From contig NZ_CP083951.1 in the NCBI RefSeq assembly GCF_006440675.2, forward strand, positions 5,179,501 through 5,243,500: a stretch of DNA of 64,000 nucleotides. Reading direction: 5' to 3'. A program made the translations under genes and the position numbers. The first letter of the stretch is position 1. The number at the start of each line of letters is the position of its first letter. This DNA is from Mesorhizobium sp. B2-8-5 (GTDB lineage Bacteria; Pseudomonadota; Alphaproteobacteria; Rhizobiales; Rhizobiaceae). A model generated the notes under the pieces. That model worked only from the letters and a program-made list of their open reading frames with translations. It did no database searches and was not told the DNA's origin. Positions 8,490-16,371 of the stretch are shown in pieces.

Positions 8490-9344
8490 TCAGCGCGAAC
8501 GGGCGAAAGCCTGCGCCCAGGCTTCGAAGCTGGTCGGCGTGGCGTTTTCGGCTGAGGGTGCCTCCAGCGCCCAGCGCTCGCCTCTGTTGAAGCTTGCCGC
8601 CGTTTCGCCCAGCGCATCGGCAAAACTCGCCGATATGCCGTTGGCGACCATGCCGGCCCGCGCTTCGGCGAACGGCGCTTCATGATAGGCGACATCCTTG
8701 CCGATCGCCCGGCCCAGGATCGTGGTGGCCTGTTCGAGCGTGTAGGAACCGCCGCCGTGCAATTCGACGACGCGCCGGGCCAGAAAATGTTCGGCGCTCA
8801 ACAGGGCGGCGGCGCGCCCGCCAACGTCCTTGGCGGCAATCAACGGCATCGGCAGGTCGCCGCGGAAGGGCGAGGCGAAGACGCCGGACGCCGCCTGCTC
8901 GACGAAGCCCATGCCCTTGACGAAATTCTCCATGAAGAAGGAGGCGCGCAGATAGACGAGCTCCTCCAGGCCTAGTGCGGCAAGCCGCTCTTCCATCAGA
9001 GCGGCGCCAAGCGAGGTACCCATTCTGAGATGGGCATTGAGGCCGCTGAGCAGCACGACGCGGCGCAGGCCGGCCTTGGCGATGGATGATGCCAGCCGTG
9101 CACCGACTTGGTCCTCGAACCTGTGCAGATCGGGCGTGGTGACATCGAAGGGGATCATCACATAGGCTCCGTCGGTGCCCGAGAAGGCGGCGTCGAGCGC
9201 CGCCTGGTCATCAAGCGCAACGCCGAGGCTGCGGGCGACGCCGCGTACCGCATGCCCTGCCCTGGTCAGCTTTGCCGAGACCTCGGCGCCGACCTCGCTG
9301 GTTGCACCGACGACCACCACCGTGCGGTTCGCTTGCTGGTTCAT
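8490..9344 (-). CDS. NmrA-like NAD(P)-binding protein (atypical SDR)
   Basis: 284 residues. The N-terminus TVVVVGATSEVGAEVSAKL is a Rossmann dinucleotide site of the NmrA/HSCARG type, followed by RRVVLLSGLNA and LRASFFMENF, a block typical of azoreductase/NmrA-like family members. The usual catalytic YxxxK is absent, which fits NmrA-type redox sensors or quinone/azo reductases. It is divergent from the HxlR regulator across 98 bases holding two matched boxes, so direct control by that regulator is likely; HxlR proteins often control such reductases. Confidence 0.88.
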   Translation of the reverse strand: MNQQANRTVVVVGATSEVGAEVSAKLTRAGHAVRGVARSLGVALDDQAALDAAFSGTDGAYVMIPFDVTTPDLHRFEDQVGARLASSIAKAGLRRVVLLSGLNAHLRMGTSLGAALMEERLAALGLEELVYLRASFFMENFVKGMGFVEQAASGVFASPFRGDLPMPLIAAKDVGGRAAALLSAEHFLARRVVELHGGGSYTLEQATTILGRAIGKDVAYHEAPFAEARAGMVANGISASFADALGETAASFNRGERWALEAPSAENATPTSFEAWAQAFARSR

Positions 9345-9364
9345 GACGCTCCTCTGTGCTCAAA

Positions 9365-9438
9365 TGATTTACTTTCGGAACCATTTGACGCAACGCGAGA
9401 ACGATGTCAATAGTAAAGTGATTTAAAAATGGAACCAT
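9365..9438. promoter_or_regulatory. Two 20-bp operator-like boxes flanking the hxlR promoter
   Basis: TGATTTACTTTCGGAACCAT (9365-9384) and TGATTTAAAAATGGAACCAT (9419-9438) share TGATTTA and GGAACCAT exactly with a 5-base gap, repeated at a 54-base distance. Between them a TTGACG at 9385-9390 and an AATAGT at 9409-9414 (18-base spacing) could be the -35 and -10 of hxlR. The second box ends 4 bases before the hxlR start codon. They are the only strong repeats in this divergent spacer. Confidence 0.6.
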
Positions 9439-9442
9439 ACCG

Positions 9443-9859
9443 ATGTCGACCAAGGGAAGATCCGGCTGCCCGATCAACCTGTCGCTCGAACTGCTCGGCG
9501 ACCGCTGGACGCTGCTCATCATCCGCGACCTGATCTTCGCCGGGAAGAAGCACTTTCGCGAATTCCTGCAGTCCGACGAAGGCATCTCGTCGCGCACGCT
9601 GGCCGAGCGGCTGCAGACGCTGCAGGACGAAGGCATCCTCACCCGCAGCGACGACCCGAGCCACGGCCTGAAGGCGATCTATCGGCTGACCGATGCCGGC
9701 ATCGACCTTTTGCCGGTGCTCGCCACGCTCGGCGCATGGGGCGGCAAATATCGACAGGCAGACGACAAGCTCGCGCAGATAGCGGATGAGCTGGCGGCCG
9801 GCGGCCAGCCGGCGCTTGAGCGGATGAAGCAGAAGCTGAGAGCCGAGCATCTGGGGTAG
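9443..9859 (+). CDS. HxlR family transcriptional regulator
   Basis: 138 residues, standard for the family. The N-terminus contains RSGCPINLSLELLGDRWTLLIIRDLIF, the HxlR signature with the sensing cysteine (Cys10), followed by a winged helix (FREFLQSDEGISSRTLAERLQTLQDEGILTR). The C-terminal helix region dimerises. HxlR proteins respond to electrophiles, quinones or aldehydes through the conserved Cys. It is divergent from the NmrA/RibD-like pair; matched boxes lie in the shared promoter. Confidence 0.93.
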   Translation: MSTKGRSGCPINLSLELLGDRWTLLIIRDLIFAGKKHFREFLQSDEGISSRTLAERLQTLQDEGILTRSDDPSHGLKAIYRLTDAGIDLLPVLATLGAWGGKYRQADDKLAQIADELAAGGQPALERMKQKLRAEHLG

Positions 9860-9975
9860 GCGGCGCGACCTGCCTCTGCGCGCTGGCCTTCTCAATGCCG
9901 CAGCTGGGCCAACCGCCGGCGTCTGCTATCCGCGAGCCGTTCGATCCTCATTGGACAACAATCCCCCGCGGTCCG

Positions 9976-10191
9976 TCAGCGAGCCCGCCCACTTCCCAGC
10001 GGCCTGACCGGCTCCTCCGCCGGAGGCTCCCCGGGCAGCCCCAATCGCAGCCGCTCCTCCTCGGCGAAGACCTCGGCCTGCGCGTGGACATCGAACACTT
10101 GCTGCGTCAGCCTGCCGCCGTCGACGACGCGCACGATCCATTGGTTATTGACGGCTTTTACGCGGACACTGTCTGGCTCGCTTGTTACCAT
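9976..10191 (-). CDS. Small conserved-type hypothetical protein
   Basis: 71 residues (MVTSEPDSVRVKAVNNQWIV..). The pattern of short beta strands followed by an acidic helix (VHAQAEVFAEEERLRL) and a Pro/Glu tail looks like a folded small cytosolic protein. No signal peptide or membrane segment. I recognise similar short proteins in Mesorhizobium but no named domain. Its 3' end is in a non-coding stretch and it has no operon partner. Confidence 0.55.
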   Translation of the reverse strand: MVTSEPDSVRVKAVNNQWIVRVVDGGRLTQQVFDVHAQAEVFAEEERLRLGLPGEPPAEEPVRPLGSGRAR

Positions 10192-10712
10192 ATACAGCTC
10201 CTGCTCTTCGCTCGAAGAATTGCCTGTCTCCGACCCAATACGATCTAGCGCGCCTGGAGTTGCCGAAAAGCAGGGGTTATTGATTTTTAGTGCAAAGCGG
10301 CTCGCCGTTATTCGACCTGTTTGCGAAGCCTCACGAATAAAAACGAGTATGGCGCAGCAATTGCACGTCGCGCAGCGGAATTCGACTTCGCCATGGCGTT
10401 CGGTCGGCAGCGGATTTGGAAGGCGTCCGAACGGAACTGCGGATCGCGCAGCCCGTCACTTGGCCGTGCGAGAGTGATCAACTCGCCGCGCGCCGGCGGC
10501 CCGGCAGCCTTGGGGGGTGATACTGGGTTCGGCGGCCGGGCCTGACCGGAGTTTGCGAGGCCGCCGGCTGTCGTGAGGATGCGCTTGGGGCCGGCCAAGG
10601 ACAAGAACGACCTAGGCCCTAGGACCAAAGGGCATAGTCAAGACGGCCGAATTGTCATTGGCCAATTGCGATCGGATTGACCGGAAATAACGCGCGCCGC
10701 AAGCCGGCCGCG
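10192..10712. other. Gene-poor stretch
   Basis: I see no convincing gene in these 520 bases. The open frames here are low-complexity shadows without ribosome sites. A near-perfect palindrome built on CCTAGG-C-CCTAGG lies at about 10612-10626; its role is unknown. Confidence 0.5.
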
Positions 10713-10859
10713 TCAAAAGCCGAAGAAATGCCGGCCGACGAGATAGCCGAGCGCCGCGACGACCAGCGGAAACACCGCCGGCGCGGCCTTGCTGAACAGC
10801 GAGGTGTTTATCTCCTTAGCAGGAGCACTGGGTTTGGCATTGCCGAGGTTTTTGGTCAT
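10713..10859 (-). CDS. Candidate 48-residue membrane protein
   Basis: An ATG at 10859 opens a 48-codon frame ending at TGA 10713-10715. The protein begins MTKNLGNAKPSAPAKE, a hydrophilic head, and ends with a single hydrophobic segment (VFPLVVAALGYLVGRHFFGF). The head-plus-one-helix design is typical of small inner-membrane proteins. No good Shine-Dalgarno sequence is visible, so this is tentative. Confidence 0.4.
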   Translation of the reverse strand: MTKNLGNAKPSAPAKEINTSLFSKAAPAVFPLVVAALGYLVGRHFFGF

Positions 10860-10959
10860 GGGATCTAATTACCGGTTGGGGCTAGCTGCCGGCCGAACTA
10901 TTAAATTAGAGATTGCTTATTAAGTTTCCGGCAAGCCCCAGGTTACAATTCGCAGCAAT

Positions 10960-11193
10960 TTATTCCGATTGTTGGGTGCGCTCGGCAAGCGCGAAGGCCT
11001 GGAGATTGCGCGACTTGCCCAGATCCTGGTCGGCATTGGCGATGATGGCGTGGAAGGCCGCGCGGGCGATGTCCTTCTTCTTGGCATCCGGATGCAGTTT
11101 TCTTACCGCCTTGAGCAGGTCTTTCGGTTTCATATCGGGGGTGACAACGCGCATCAGCGTATCGCCTATGGCCTGCAATTCGCTGGCATCCAT
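10960..11193 (-). CDS. Small conserved-type hypothetical protein
   Basis: 77 residues, charged and probably all-helical (MDASELQAIGDTLMRVV..KPKDLLKAVRKLHPDAKKKD..). The segment KKKDIARAAFHAIIANAD suggests a helical bundle, perhaps nucleic-acid or protein binding; no named domain is recognised. No export signal. Codon use resembles the neighbouring genes, supporting a real gene. Confidence 0.6.
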   Translation of the reverse strand: MDASELQAIGDTLMRVVTPDMKPKDLLKAVRKLHPDAKKKDIARAAFHAIIANADQDLGKSRNLQAFALAERTQQSE

Positions 11194-11244
11194 AACGATG
11201 AACCCTGTTTTGGCACATCAAGCCTAGCATATAGCGGAGCGAGC

Positions 11245-11264
11245 GCGTCATTTTTGTGATGCGC
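11245..11264. repeat. 20-bp direct repeat, copy 1
   Basis: GCGTCATTTTTGTGATGCGC, identical to bases 11624-11643 and 379 bases away in the same orientation. The pair brackets the 53-codon membrane-protein gene. The core TCA-N6-TGA has weak dyad symmetry. Confidence 0.7.
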
Positions 11265-11380
11265 GCCGCGGGCTCGGAGCCGCCTCTCTAAGAATTTCGT
11301 GGCGAGGCGTCAGCCCTGACGCCGGTGAGGCGCGGGAACCCCGGCATTGTCGCCGAGTTTAGATCCCGAGGCGAATTGCC

Positions 11381-11542
11381 ATGGAAGACAGACCGCCAGC
11401 CGAAAACCCGGGAAGGACCCTCGTCACGGTGCTGGCAATCTGTGTTTTCATCATTGCCCTGTTTTTTATCGGCTTCAAATATTCGGGGCCGGACCAGGGA
11501 GCGCTGATCGTGCCGGGCGCCGTACAGCAAGGCAGCAAGTGA
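11381..11542 (+). CDS. Candidate 53-residue membrane protein
   Basis: ATG at 11381 with CGAGG nine bases upstream opens a 53-codon frame ending TGA 11540-11542. A short Pro-rich cytoplasmic head (MEDRPPAENPGRT) leads into one strong membrane helix (about 14-33, LVTVLAICVFIIALFFIGF) and a short polar tail. A GGAAC-N16-AGTT pair at 11335-11359 loosely resembles an EcfG general-stress promoter. Exact 20-bp repeats flank the gene. It is too short to be found by a length-filtered search but has all the parts of a gene. Confidence 0.55.
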   Translation: MEDRPPAENPGRTLVTVLAICVFIIALFFIGFKYSGPDQGALIVPGAVQQGSK

Positions 11543-11623
11543 ATGACTGGCGAGCACCAAGGCCTGACCAGGCTGGTGGAGCGCCTGGCAATCCCCAAGG
11601 ATTTCGCGCGGTTGAGACGCCAG

Positions 11624-11643
11624 GCGTCATTTTTGTGATGCGC
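11624..11643. repeat. 20-bp direct repeat, copy 2
   Basis: Second exact copy of GCGTCATTTTTGTGATGCGC (see 11245-11264). It lies 81 bases past the stop of the 53-codon gene and 44 bases from the 3' end of the convergent PAP2 gene. Confidence 0.7.
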
Positions 11644-11687
11644 CGTCCCATCATCCCGCTCCGCAGTCGGGCGCCTTGGCGGCGCGT

Positions 11688-12230
11688 TCAGAGGATCCTT
11701 GTGGCGAAGGCGTCGAGCCGTGAATTCTCCCGATAGGTCAGCCGGACCGCCAGCGCTCCGATGGCGGCGGTGGCGGCGCCGCCGATCACATCGCTGAGAT
11801 AATGCGTTCCGATGAAGATCCTGGACCAGCAGATGACGAACGCAATCACGAACAGCGCCAGCGTACGGCGCGGCAGCGCCTGCATGGCGAAGGCGGCGAC
11901 GATGGCCATGCTGGCGGTCGCGTGATCGGAGGGGAATGACCAGTCGGCGCTGGGCGCGATCAAAAGATGCGTGACGCCGGCGTCGTACGGCCTGATCCGA
12001 TGGACGAAGAGCAGGATCGCCTGGTTGATCGCCAGCCCGATCAGGAAGGAAAGGCCGGCGGACAGGCAGGCATGGCGCACGTGGAGGCGATCGTCCCTGG
12101 ACCACCATTGCATGGCGACCGCAATCACCATCAGCGGCACGCCGAATTGTGAGATAGCGATCATTGTCCTATCAAGGAGGGGGCTGATGCCGGCAGCCGC
12201 GCTGATCCAGTGCGTGAGAGAAGCGTCCAT
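11688..12230 (-). CDS. PAP2 family phosphatase (BcrC/undecaprenyl-diphosphatase-like)
   Basis: 180 residues from the ATG at 12230, chosen over the upstream start at 12299, which would overlap the divergent gene. The three PAP2 phosphatase motifs are present: HRIRP (77-81), PSDH (100-103) and SRIFIGTHYLSD (136-147) with the catalytic histidines at 103 and 143. Several hydrophobic helices place it in the inner membrane. Small PAP2 enzymes of this length recycle undecaprenyl diphosphate or dephosphorylate lipid phosphates. It is divergent from a DUF2127 gene with only 39 bases between starts. Confidence 0.88.
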   Translation of the reverse strand: MDASLTHWISAAAGISPLLDRTMIAISQFGVPLMVIAVAMQWWSRDDRLHVRHACLSAGLSFLIGLAINQAILLFVHRIRPYDAGVTHLLIAPSADWSFPSDHATASMAIVAAFAMQALPRRTLALFVIAFVICWSRIFIGTHYLSDVIGGAATAAIGALAVRLTYRENSRLDAFATRIL

Positions 12231-12269
12231 TCCTACCTGATGTCCCTGGTCCAAAAGTAAGGTCGATCG

Positions 12270-12752
12270 TTGAAGCCCGCCGGCGAGCACCGCATTCACC
12301 AGCTCTTTGAGATCAGCGTATGGCTAAAAGGTGCCCATGCCTTGATCGAGTGCATCGGCGCCGTCCTGCTTTACCTCGTCACCACCGAAACCATCGCTTC
12401 CTGGGTCAACATGTTCACCCAGGAGGAACTGGTCGAGGATCCCAACGACTTCATAGCCACCCATTTGTCGCGTATGGCCGCCGAGTTCTCCGTCGCGAGC
12501 AAGGAGTTCTATGCCTTCTACCTGCTCAGCCACGGATTGATTAAGCTGCTTCTGGTTATCGGCCTGCTGCGCGGCAAGCTCTGGTCCTACCCGGCCTCGC
12601 TGGCGGCGCTCGGCGCCTTCATGGCCTACCAGGTCTATCGCTACTCCTACACGCATTCGCCAGGCCTGCTGGTGCTGACCTTCTTCGATGCCGTGGTGAT
12701 GGCGCTGATCTGGCATGAGTGGCGAACCGTGCTCCGCCATCGGTCCGCCTGA
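12270..12752 (+). CDS. DUF2127 membrane protein
   Basis: 160 residues from a TTG start at 12270 preceded by AAGG; no in-frame ATG occurs before residue 48, and the conserved region begins at about residue 9, so the TTG is needed. Membrane segments at about 21-45, 82-100, 108-125 and 133-150. The start IHQLFEISVWLKGAHALIECIGAVLL and the central YLLSHGLIKLLLVIGLL are typical of DUF2127 (PF09900), integral membrane proteins of unknown function. Confidence 0.85.
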   Translation: MKPAGEHRIHQLFEISVWLKGAHALIECIGAVLLYLVTTETIASWVNMFTQEELVEDPNDFIATHLSRMAAEFSVASKEFYAFYLLSHGLIKLLLVIGLLRGKLWSYPASLAALGAFMAYQVYRYSYTHSPGLLVLTFFDAVVMALIWHEWRTVLRHRSA

Positions 12753-13271
12753 TGAAGCGCCAGTCCAAGGACAAGCGAGGCAGCCGATCAGGCTTGGCTT
12801 CGCCTAAGGCCGGGGCTGGGATCGTTCCGATGGCAGGCGGGTGACTTTTTTGGGGTGATTTTCGCAAAAACAACTGGCCGCCAGCCACCCAGAAGCCGCG
12901 TCGCCAGGCCCAAAGGTTTCGCGGCTGGCTTGTTCCGCTACTCTGCAAGCCGTCGCATTTTGACCCAAATCCACCTCTAGCCGGCTGAAGACGCTGCGGT
13001 TCCAGCCTTTACGGTTTCTTGACAGGGGCCGGAAAAACGGGCAGCAAGTCGGGTGAGGGAGAGCATTTCTACCGTGGCGCAGACCACTGAGAGCTCTTTT
13101 TTCGTATGGACCGTCGCCAAATCGGCGATTGGTGGAGGGATTGGTTAACCATCTTTGTCCATCTTTTGAATCAATCGGCAACAGACGCGTGAAGGTGCAG
13201 GGGGCACCAGCGAACTGTGATCGTGACGGGTGCCAGGTCCGCAAACCGGCATGCCGATTGAGAGTGGTCGT
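12753..13271. other. Long intergenic stretch
   Basis: No gene is evident in about 520 bases between DUF2127 and the Tlde1-like gene. Reverse-strand open frames are low-complexity and lack ribosome sites. A GGTTAACC palindrome occurs at about 13143-13150. It may contain the promoter of the next gene, but no clear -35/-10 pair stands out. Confidence 0.45.
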
Positions 13272-14879
13272 ATGGCGTTTTTGCGTTTGAAAAGCCGGGG
13301 TGACGCTCCTGATGGGGGGGTAACTTCGAAAAAGTCTGGTCATCGTTGGGTCGTGGTGCCTGCTGTCGGCGCCGCTCTCGCCCTATGGTCTGTCGCCACC
13401 TTGGCGGGGCTCTATTCGGTGAGCACCTCGCTGACCGCAGCTTCCAATGGATTGCCGCAAGGCCTGCTTTCGCCGCGCAACATCGCGCTTGGCGACCAGC
13501 GCCGGCTGATCGCCAACGCCTGGGCGCCGCGCCTTTCCGCCAATGGCGGCTACCAGGCGGGCTCGCTCATCGGTGGCTGCGACGCCGGCTGTTTCAGCCT
13601 CGCGACAAGCTTCAGACATAACGGCCAAGCTGCTGAAAAACCGAAGAATGAAGGCCACGACGGCAAGATGGCGCGCCTCAGGCTGCCGGCGCCCGACAGC
13701 GTCGCGCAGGAGAAGGTGATGGTGGTGGCTTCGGCCGCCGGAGCCGCCGACCGTTTCGACGGCGTGGTGAAAAAGGCCGCGCTTTCGCCGCAGAAGCTTG
13801 CCGAAGCCTTTGCCCGCGCCGAGAACGCGCCGTTCCTGCTTGCCAGCCTGCCCTCGGCCAGCCGCTTCGGCGGCACTGAGCCGGATGCCCCGGCGGAAGC
13901 CCGCTTCGGTTCGCAGCCGGCCCAAATCGCCGGCGCTTCCGAACTGGCGCTGGCGCTTGCCAACGTGGCGCAGGAGGATACGGCGGACGTTCCAACCGCC
14001 GTCGCGCTCGAAAACAGCGACGCGCCAAATGTCGCCGACACCCCGGACAACGGCCAGGACGGCGAGTACCAGGTCGCCTCGCTGCCGCCGCAGGACGATT
14101 TGCCCGACACCATCGCCGTGCCCGGCCTTCGCCCGCGCACCACGCTCGAGCGCGCTGCCGAGGCGCCCGAACAGAACGCGGCCAAGCCGCAGAAACCAGA
14201 GACCGCGAAGCCGCAGACGGCCAGGGCCAAGCCGCAGCCGGCCGACACCGCGCAAAGCGCGCCGACGGCGGTCTCGCCCAGGAACGGCGACCAGGCCCTG
14301 CCGGGCGTGCCGGGCTCAAAGCCGCTCGGGGCCGACTCCAAGCCCGCCAAGCGCAAGGCGCAGGCGTCAGAGATGCTCGCCTATGCCAAGCCTGACACGC
14401 CGGAAAGAGGCGGCCTCGGCAGCGCGTTCCGCAATCTTTTCAACGGTCCCTCCACGGGCAATGGCGTCGCTGTCTACGATATTTCGGCGAGGACCGTCTA
14501 CATGCCCGACGGCTCGAAGCTGGAGGCGCATTCGGGACTTGGTTCGATGGTCGACCAGCCACGCTTCGTGGACCGCAAGAATGTCGGTCCGACACCGCCC
14601 GACACATACAATCTGTCCATCCGTGAATCGCGCTTCCATGGCGTCGAGGCGATCCGGCTGACGCCGGCCAGCGGCAGGAACAAATACGGCCGCAACGGCC
14701 TGCTCGCGCATACCTACATGCTGCGCGGCGGCCGCGCCGAGTCCAATGGCTGCGTCGTCTTCAGGGACTACCACCGCTTCCTCGCCGCTTACAAAAAGGG
14801 CAAGATCAAGCGTCTTGTCGTCGTCCCGCGGCTCACAAGGTCCCCCACCCAGGTCGCCCAGGAAGGCCGCCAGGGTTAA
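13272..14879 (+). CDS. Tlde1/DUF2778-domain protein, envelope-anchored, L,D-transpeptidase-like
   Basis: About 535 residues from the ATG at 13272 (GAGAGTGG upstream; an alternative ATG is at 13251). A basic head and one membrane helix (about 30-52, VVVPAVGAALALWSVATLAG) anchor it. Residues about 130-395 are Ala/Pro/Lys-rich and probably disordered. The C-terminal domain has GVAVYDISARTVYMPDG, a central HG (ESRFHG), LLAHTYMLRGG and SNGCVVFRDY, with the Cys in an SxGC(V/R)-type motif, matching DUF2778/Tlde1. Tlde1 is known as a type VI effector that acts on peptidoglycan, but in Rhizobiales long anchored versions are common and probably do housekeeping wall work. No secretion genes or immunity gene are adjacent. 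Confidence 0.8.
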   Translation: MAFLRLKSRGDAPDGGVTSKKSGHRWVVVPAVGAALALWSVATLAGLYSVSTSLTAASNGLPQGLLSPRNIALGDQRRLIANAWAPRLSANGGYQAGSLIGGCDAGCFSLATSFRHNGQAAEKPKNEGHDGKMARLRLPAPDSVAQEKVMVVASAAGAADRFDGVVKKAALSPQKLAEAFARAENAPFLLASLPSASRFGGTEPDAPAEARFGSQPAQIAGASELALALANVAQEDTADVPTAVALENSDAPNVADTPDNGQDGEYQVASLPPQDDLPDTIAVPGLRPRTTLERAAEAPEQNAAKPQKPETAKPQTARAKPQPADTAQSAPTAVSPRNGDQALPGVPGSKPLGADSKPAKRKAQASEMLAYAKPDTPERGGLGSAFRNLFNGPSTGNGVAVYDISARTVYMPDGSKLEAHSGLGSMVDQPRFVDRKNVGPTPPDTYNLSIRESRFHGVEAIRLTPASGRNKYGRNGLLAHTYMLRGGRAESNGCVVFRDYHRFLAAYKKGKIKRLVVVPRLTRSPTQVAQEGRQG

Positions 14880-15124
14880 GCCAAACCGGGCCGGCGCGCT
14901 GGTCGCCGGCTGTTATCGATCCCCACTTGCTGATCCGAAGGGCTTGGCGCCAAGACGCGCCCAGGTGTTTGCCGTCGCTTAAAGCCATGGCGACGATCGC
15001 AACCTCATCGGAGGAAGCGATAACGACCCTTCCCAGAAGGTAGATATGGCGCAGCCCGGGCTTGCGGCAAGCCCACGGCCATGGCGTATCAACGCTGCTC
15101 CGAAAAACCACAACGGAGCACGGA

Positions 15125-16369
15125 ATGCGTATCCTGTTGTCGACTTACGGTTTGCGTGGCGACGTCGAACCGCTGGCGGCGCTGGGCGCGGCGTTGCAGG
15201 CGCACGGCGTCGAGGCCAGAGTGAGCGCGCCAGGCGACGCGGAGTTTGCGGCCCTCCTGGCCCGCGCCGGCGTGACGATGGCCCCGGCCTTCGCGCCGGT
15301 GCGCGAATGGGCGAAGGAAATGATCAACCGGTCGCGATCGGCGTCGCCCGAGGACCGGGCCAGGCTGATTTCCGCCCAGGCGGCCGAGATCGTCGCCAGG
15401 CAATATGAGGCGCTTAGCACAGCCGCCGAAGGCTGCGACGCCGTGCTGGCGTTCGGGCTCTTCCCGTCCTGCGCCGCCGCGCGAATGGTCGCGGAGCAAC
15501 ACGGCATGCGCTATATGCTCGGCACGTTCTGCCCCGTCTGGCTGCCGTCGCCGCACAACCGGCCGCATGAATATCCAAGCCATCCGCTGCCGCCCGGCGT
15601 GACCGACAACCGGCTGCTGTGGGAGATGGATATCCGAACCAAGAACGCGCTCTTCGGCGAGGCGGTCAACGGCCAGCGCGCATCGCTCGGGCTGCTCCCG
15701 GTGGAAAATGTCCGGGACTATGTCTACGGCAATCCCGTCCTGCTCGCCTGCGACCCGACGCTCGGGCCATGGCCGGACTCGGACCTGATCGACGCCGTCC
15801 AGACCGGCGCCTTCATCCTGCCGGACGAGCGGCCCTTCCCTGATGGCCTGGAGGCCTTTCTCGATGCAGGCCCGCCACCTGTCTATGTCGGCTTCGGCTC
15901 GATATCGGTCGCCAGGGAAGCCGGCTTCACTGCCATCGAAGCGATCCGCGCCAGGGGCCTTCGCGCGGTCATCGCGCGTGGCTGGGCCGAGCTCGGCCCC
16001 GTCGACGACCGCGACGACTGCTTCGCCGTCGGCGAGGTCAACCAGCAGGCGCTGTTCGGCCGCGTCGCCGCCGTCATCCACCATGGCGGCGCCGGCACGA
16101 CCGTTGCCGCTGCGCGGGCGGGAGCGCCACAGGCGATCGTGCCGCAGATCGGCGACCAGCCTTACTGGGCGCGGCGGGTGGCAGAACTGGGCATAGGGGC
16201 GAATGACGGTGCGGTGCCGAGCGCGGAGTCGTTGTCGGCGGCGTTGGATGTGGCGCTGGCGCCCGAAACTAGCACGCGTGCTGCGGCAGTGGCCGGCAAG
16301 ATCCGCACCGACGGCGCCGAGGTGGCGGCAAGGCTGCTGATTGAATTGGCGGGGCAACCTAGCCGGTGA
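15125..16369 (+). CDS. UGT/MGT-type glycosyltransferase (GT1 family)
   Basis: 414 residues from the ATG at 15125 (GGAG upstream). The N-terminus MRILLSTYGLRGDVEPLAALG is the acceptor-binding start of GT1 enzymes related to vancomycin and sterol glucosyltransferases. The C-terminal donor site reads VIHHGGAGTTVAAARAGAPQ followed by GDQPYWARRV, the UGT signature that binds the sugar nucleotide. It probably glycosylates a small lipophilic acceptor in the cytoplasm. No biosynthetic cluster is nearby. It ends 2 bases from the convergent DUF4239 gene. Confidence 0.9.
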   Translation: MRILLSTYGLRGDVEPLAALGAALQAHGVEARVSAPGDAEFAALLARAGVTMAPAFAPVREWAKEMINRSRSASPEDRARLISAQAAEIVARQYEALSTAAEGCDAVLAFGLFPSCAAARMVAEQHGMRYMLGTFCPVWLPSPHNRPHEYPSHPLPPGVTDNRLLWEMDIRTKNALFGEAVNGQRASLGLLPVENVRDYVYGNPVLLACDPTLGPWPDSDLIDAVQTGAFILPDERPFPDGLEAFLDAGPPPVYVGFGSISVAREAGFTAIEAIRARGLRAVIARGWAELGPVDDRDDCFAVGEVNQQALFGRVAAVIHHGGAGTTVAAARAGAPQAIVPQIGDQPYWARRVAELGIGANDGAVPSAESLSAALDVALAPETSTRAAAVAGKIRTDGAEVAARLLIELAGQPSR

Positions 16370-16371
16370 AC

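Noticed and set aside
10148..10477. Forward 109-codon frame
   Set aside because: Ser/Arg-rich, overlaps a better reverse-strand small gene, no ribosome site.
12804..13343. Reverse-strand open frame of 179 codons in the spacer before the Tlde1-like gene
   Set aside because: It overlaps the start of that gene, has no ribosome site and no recognisable protein pattern.
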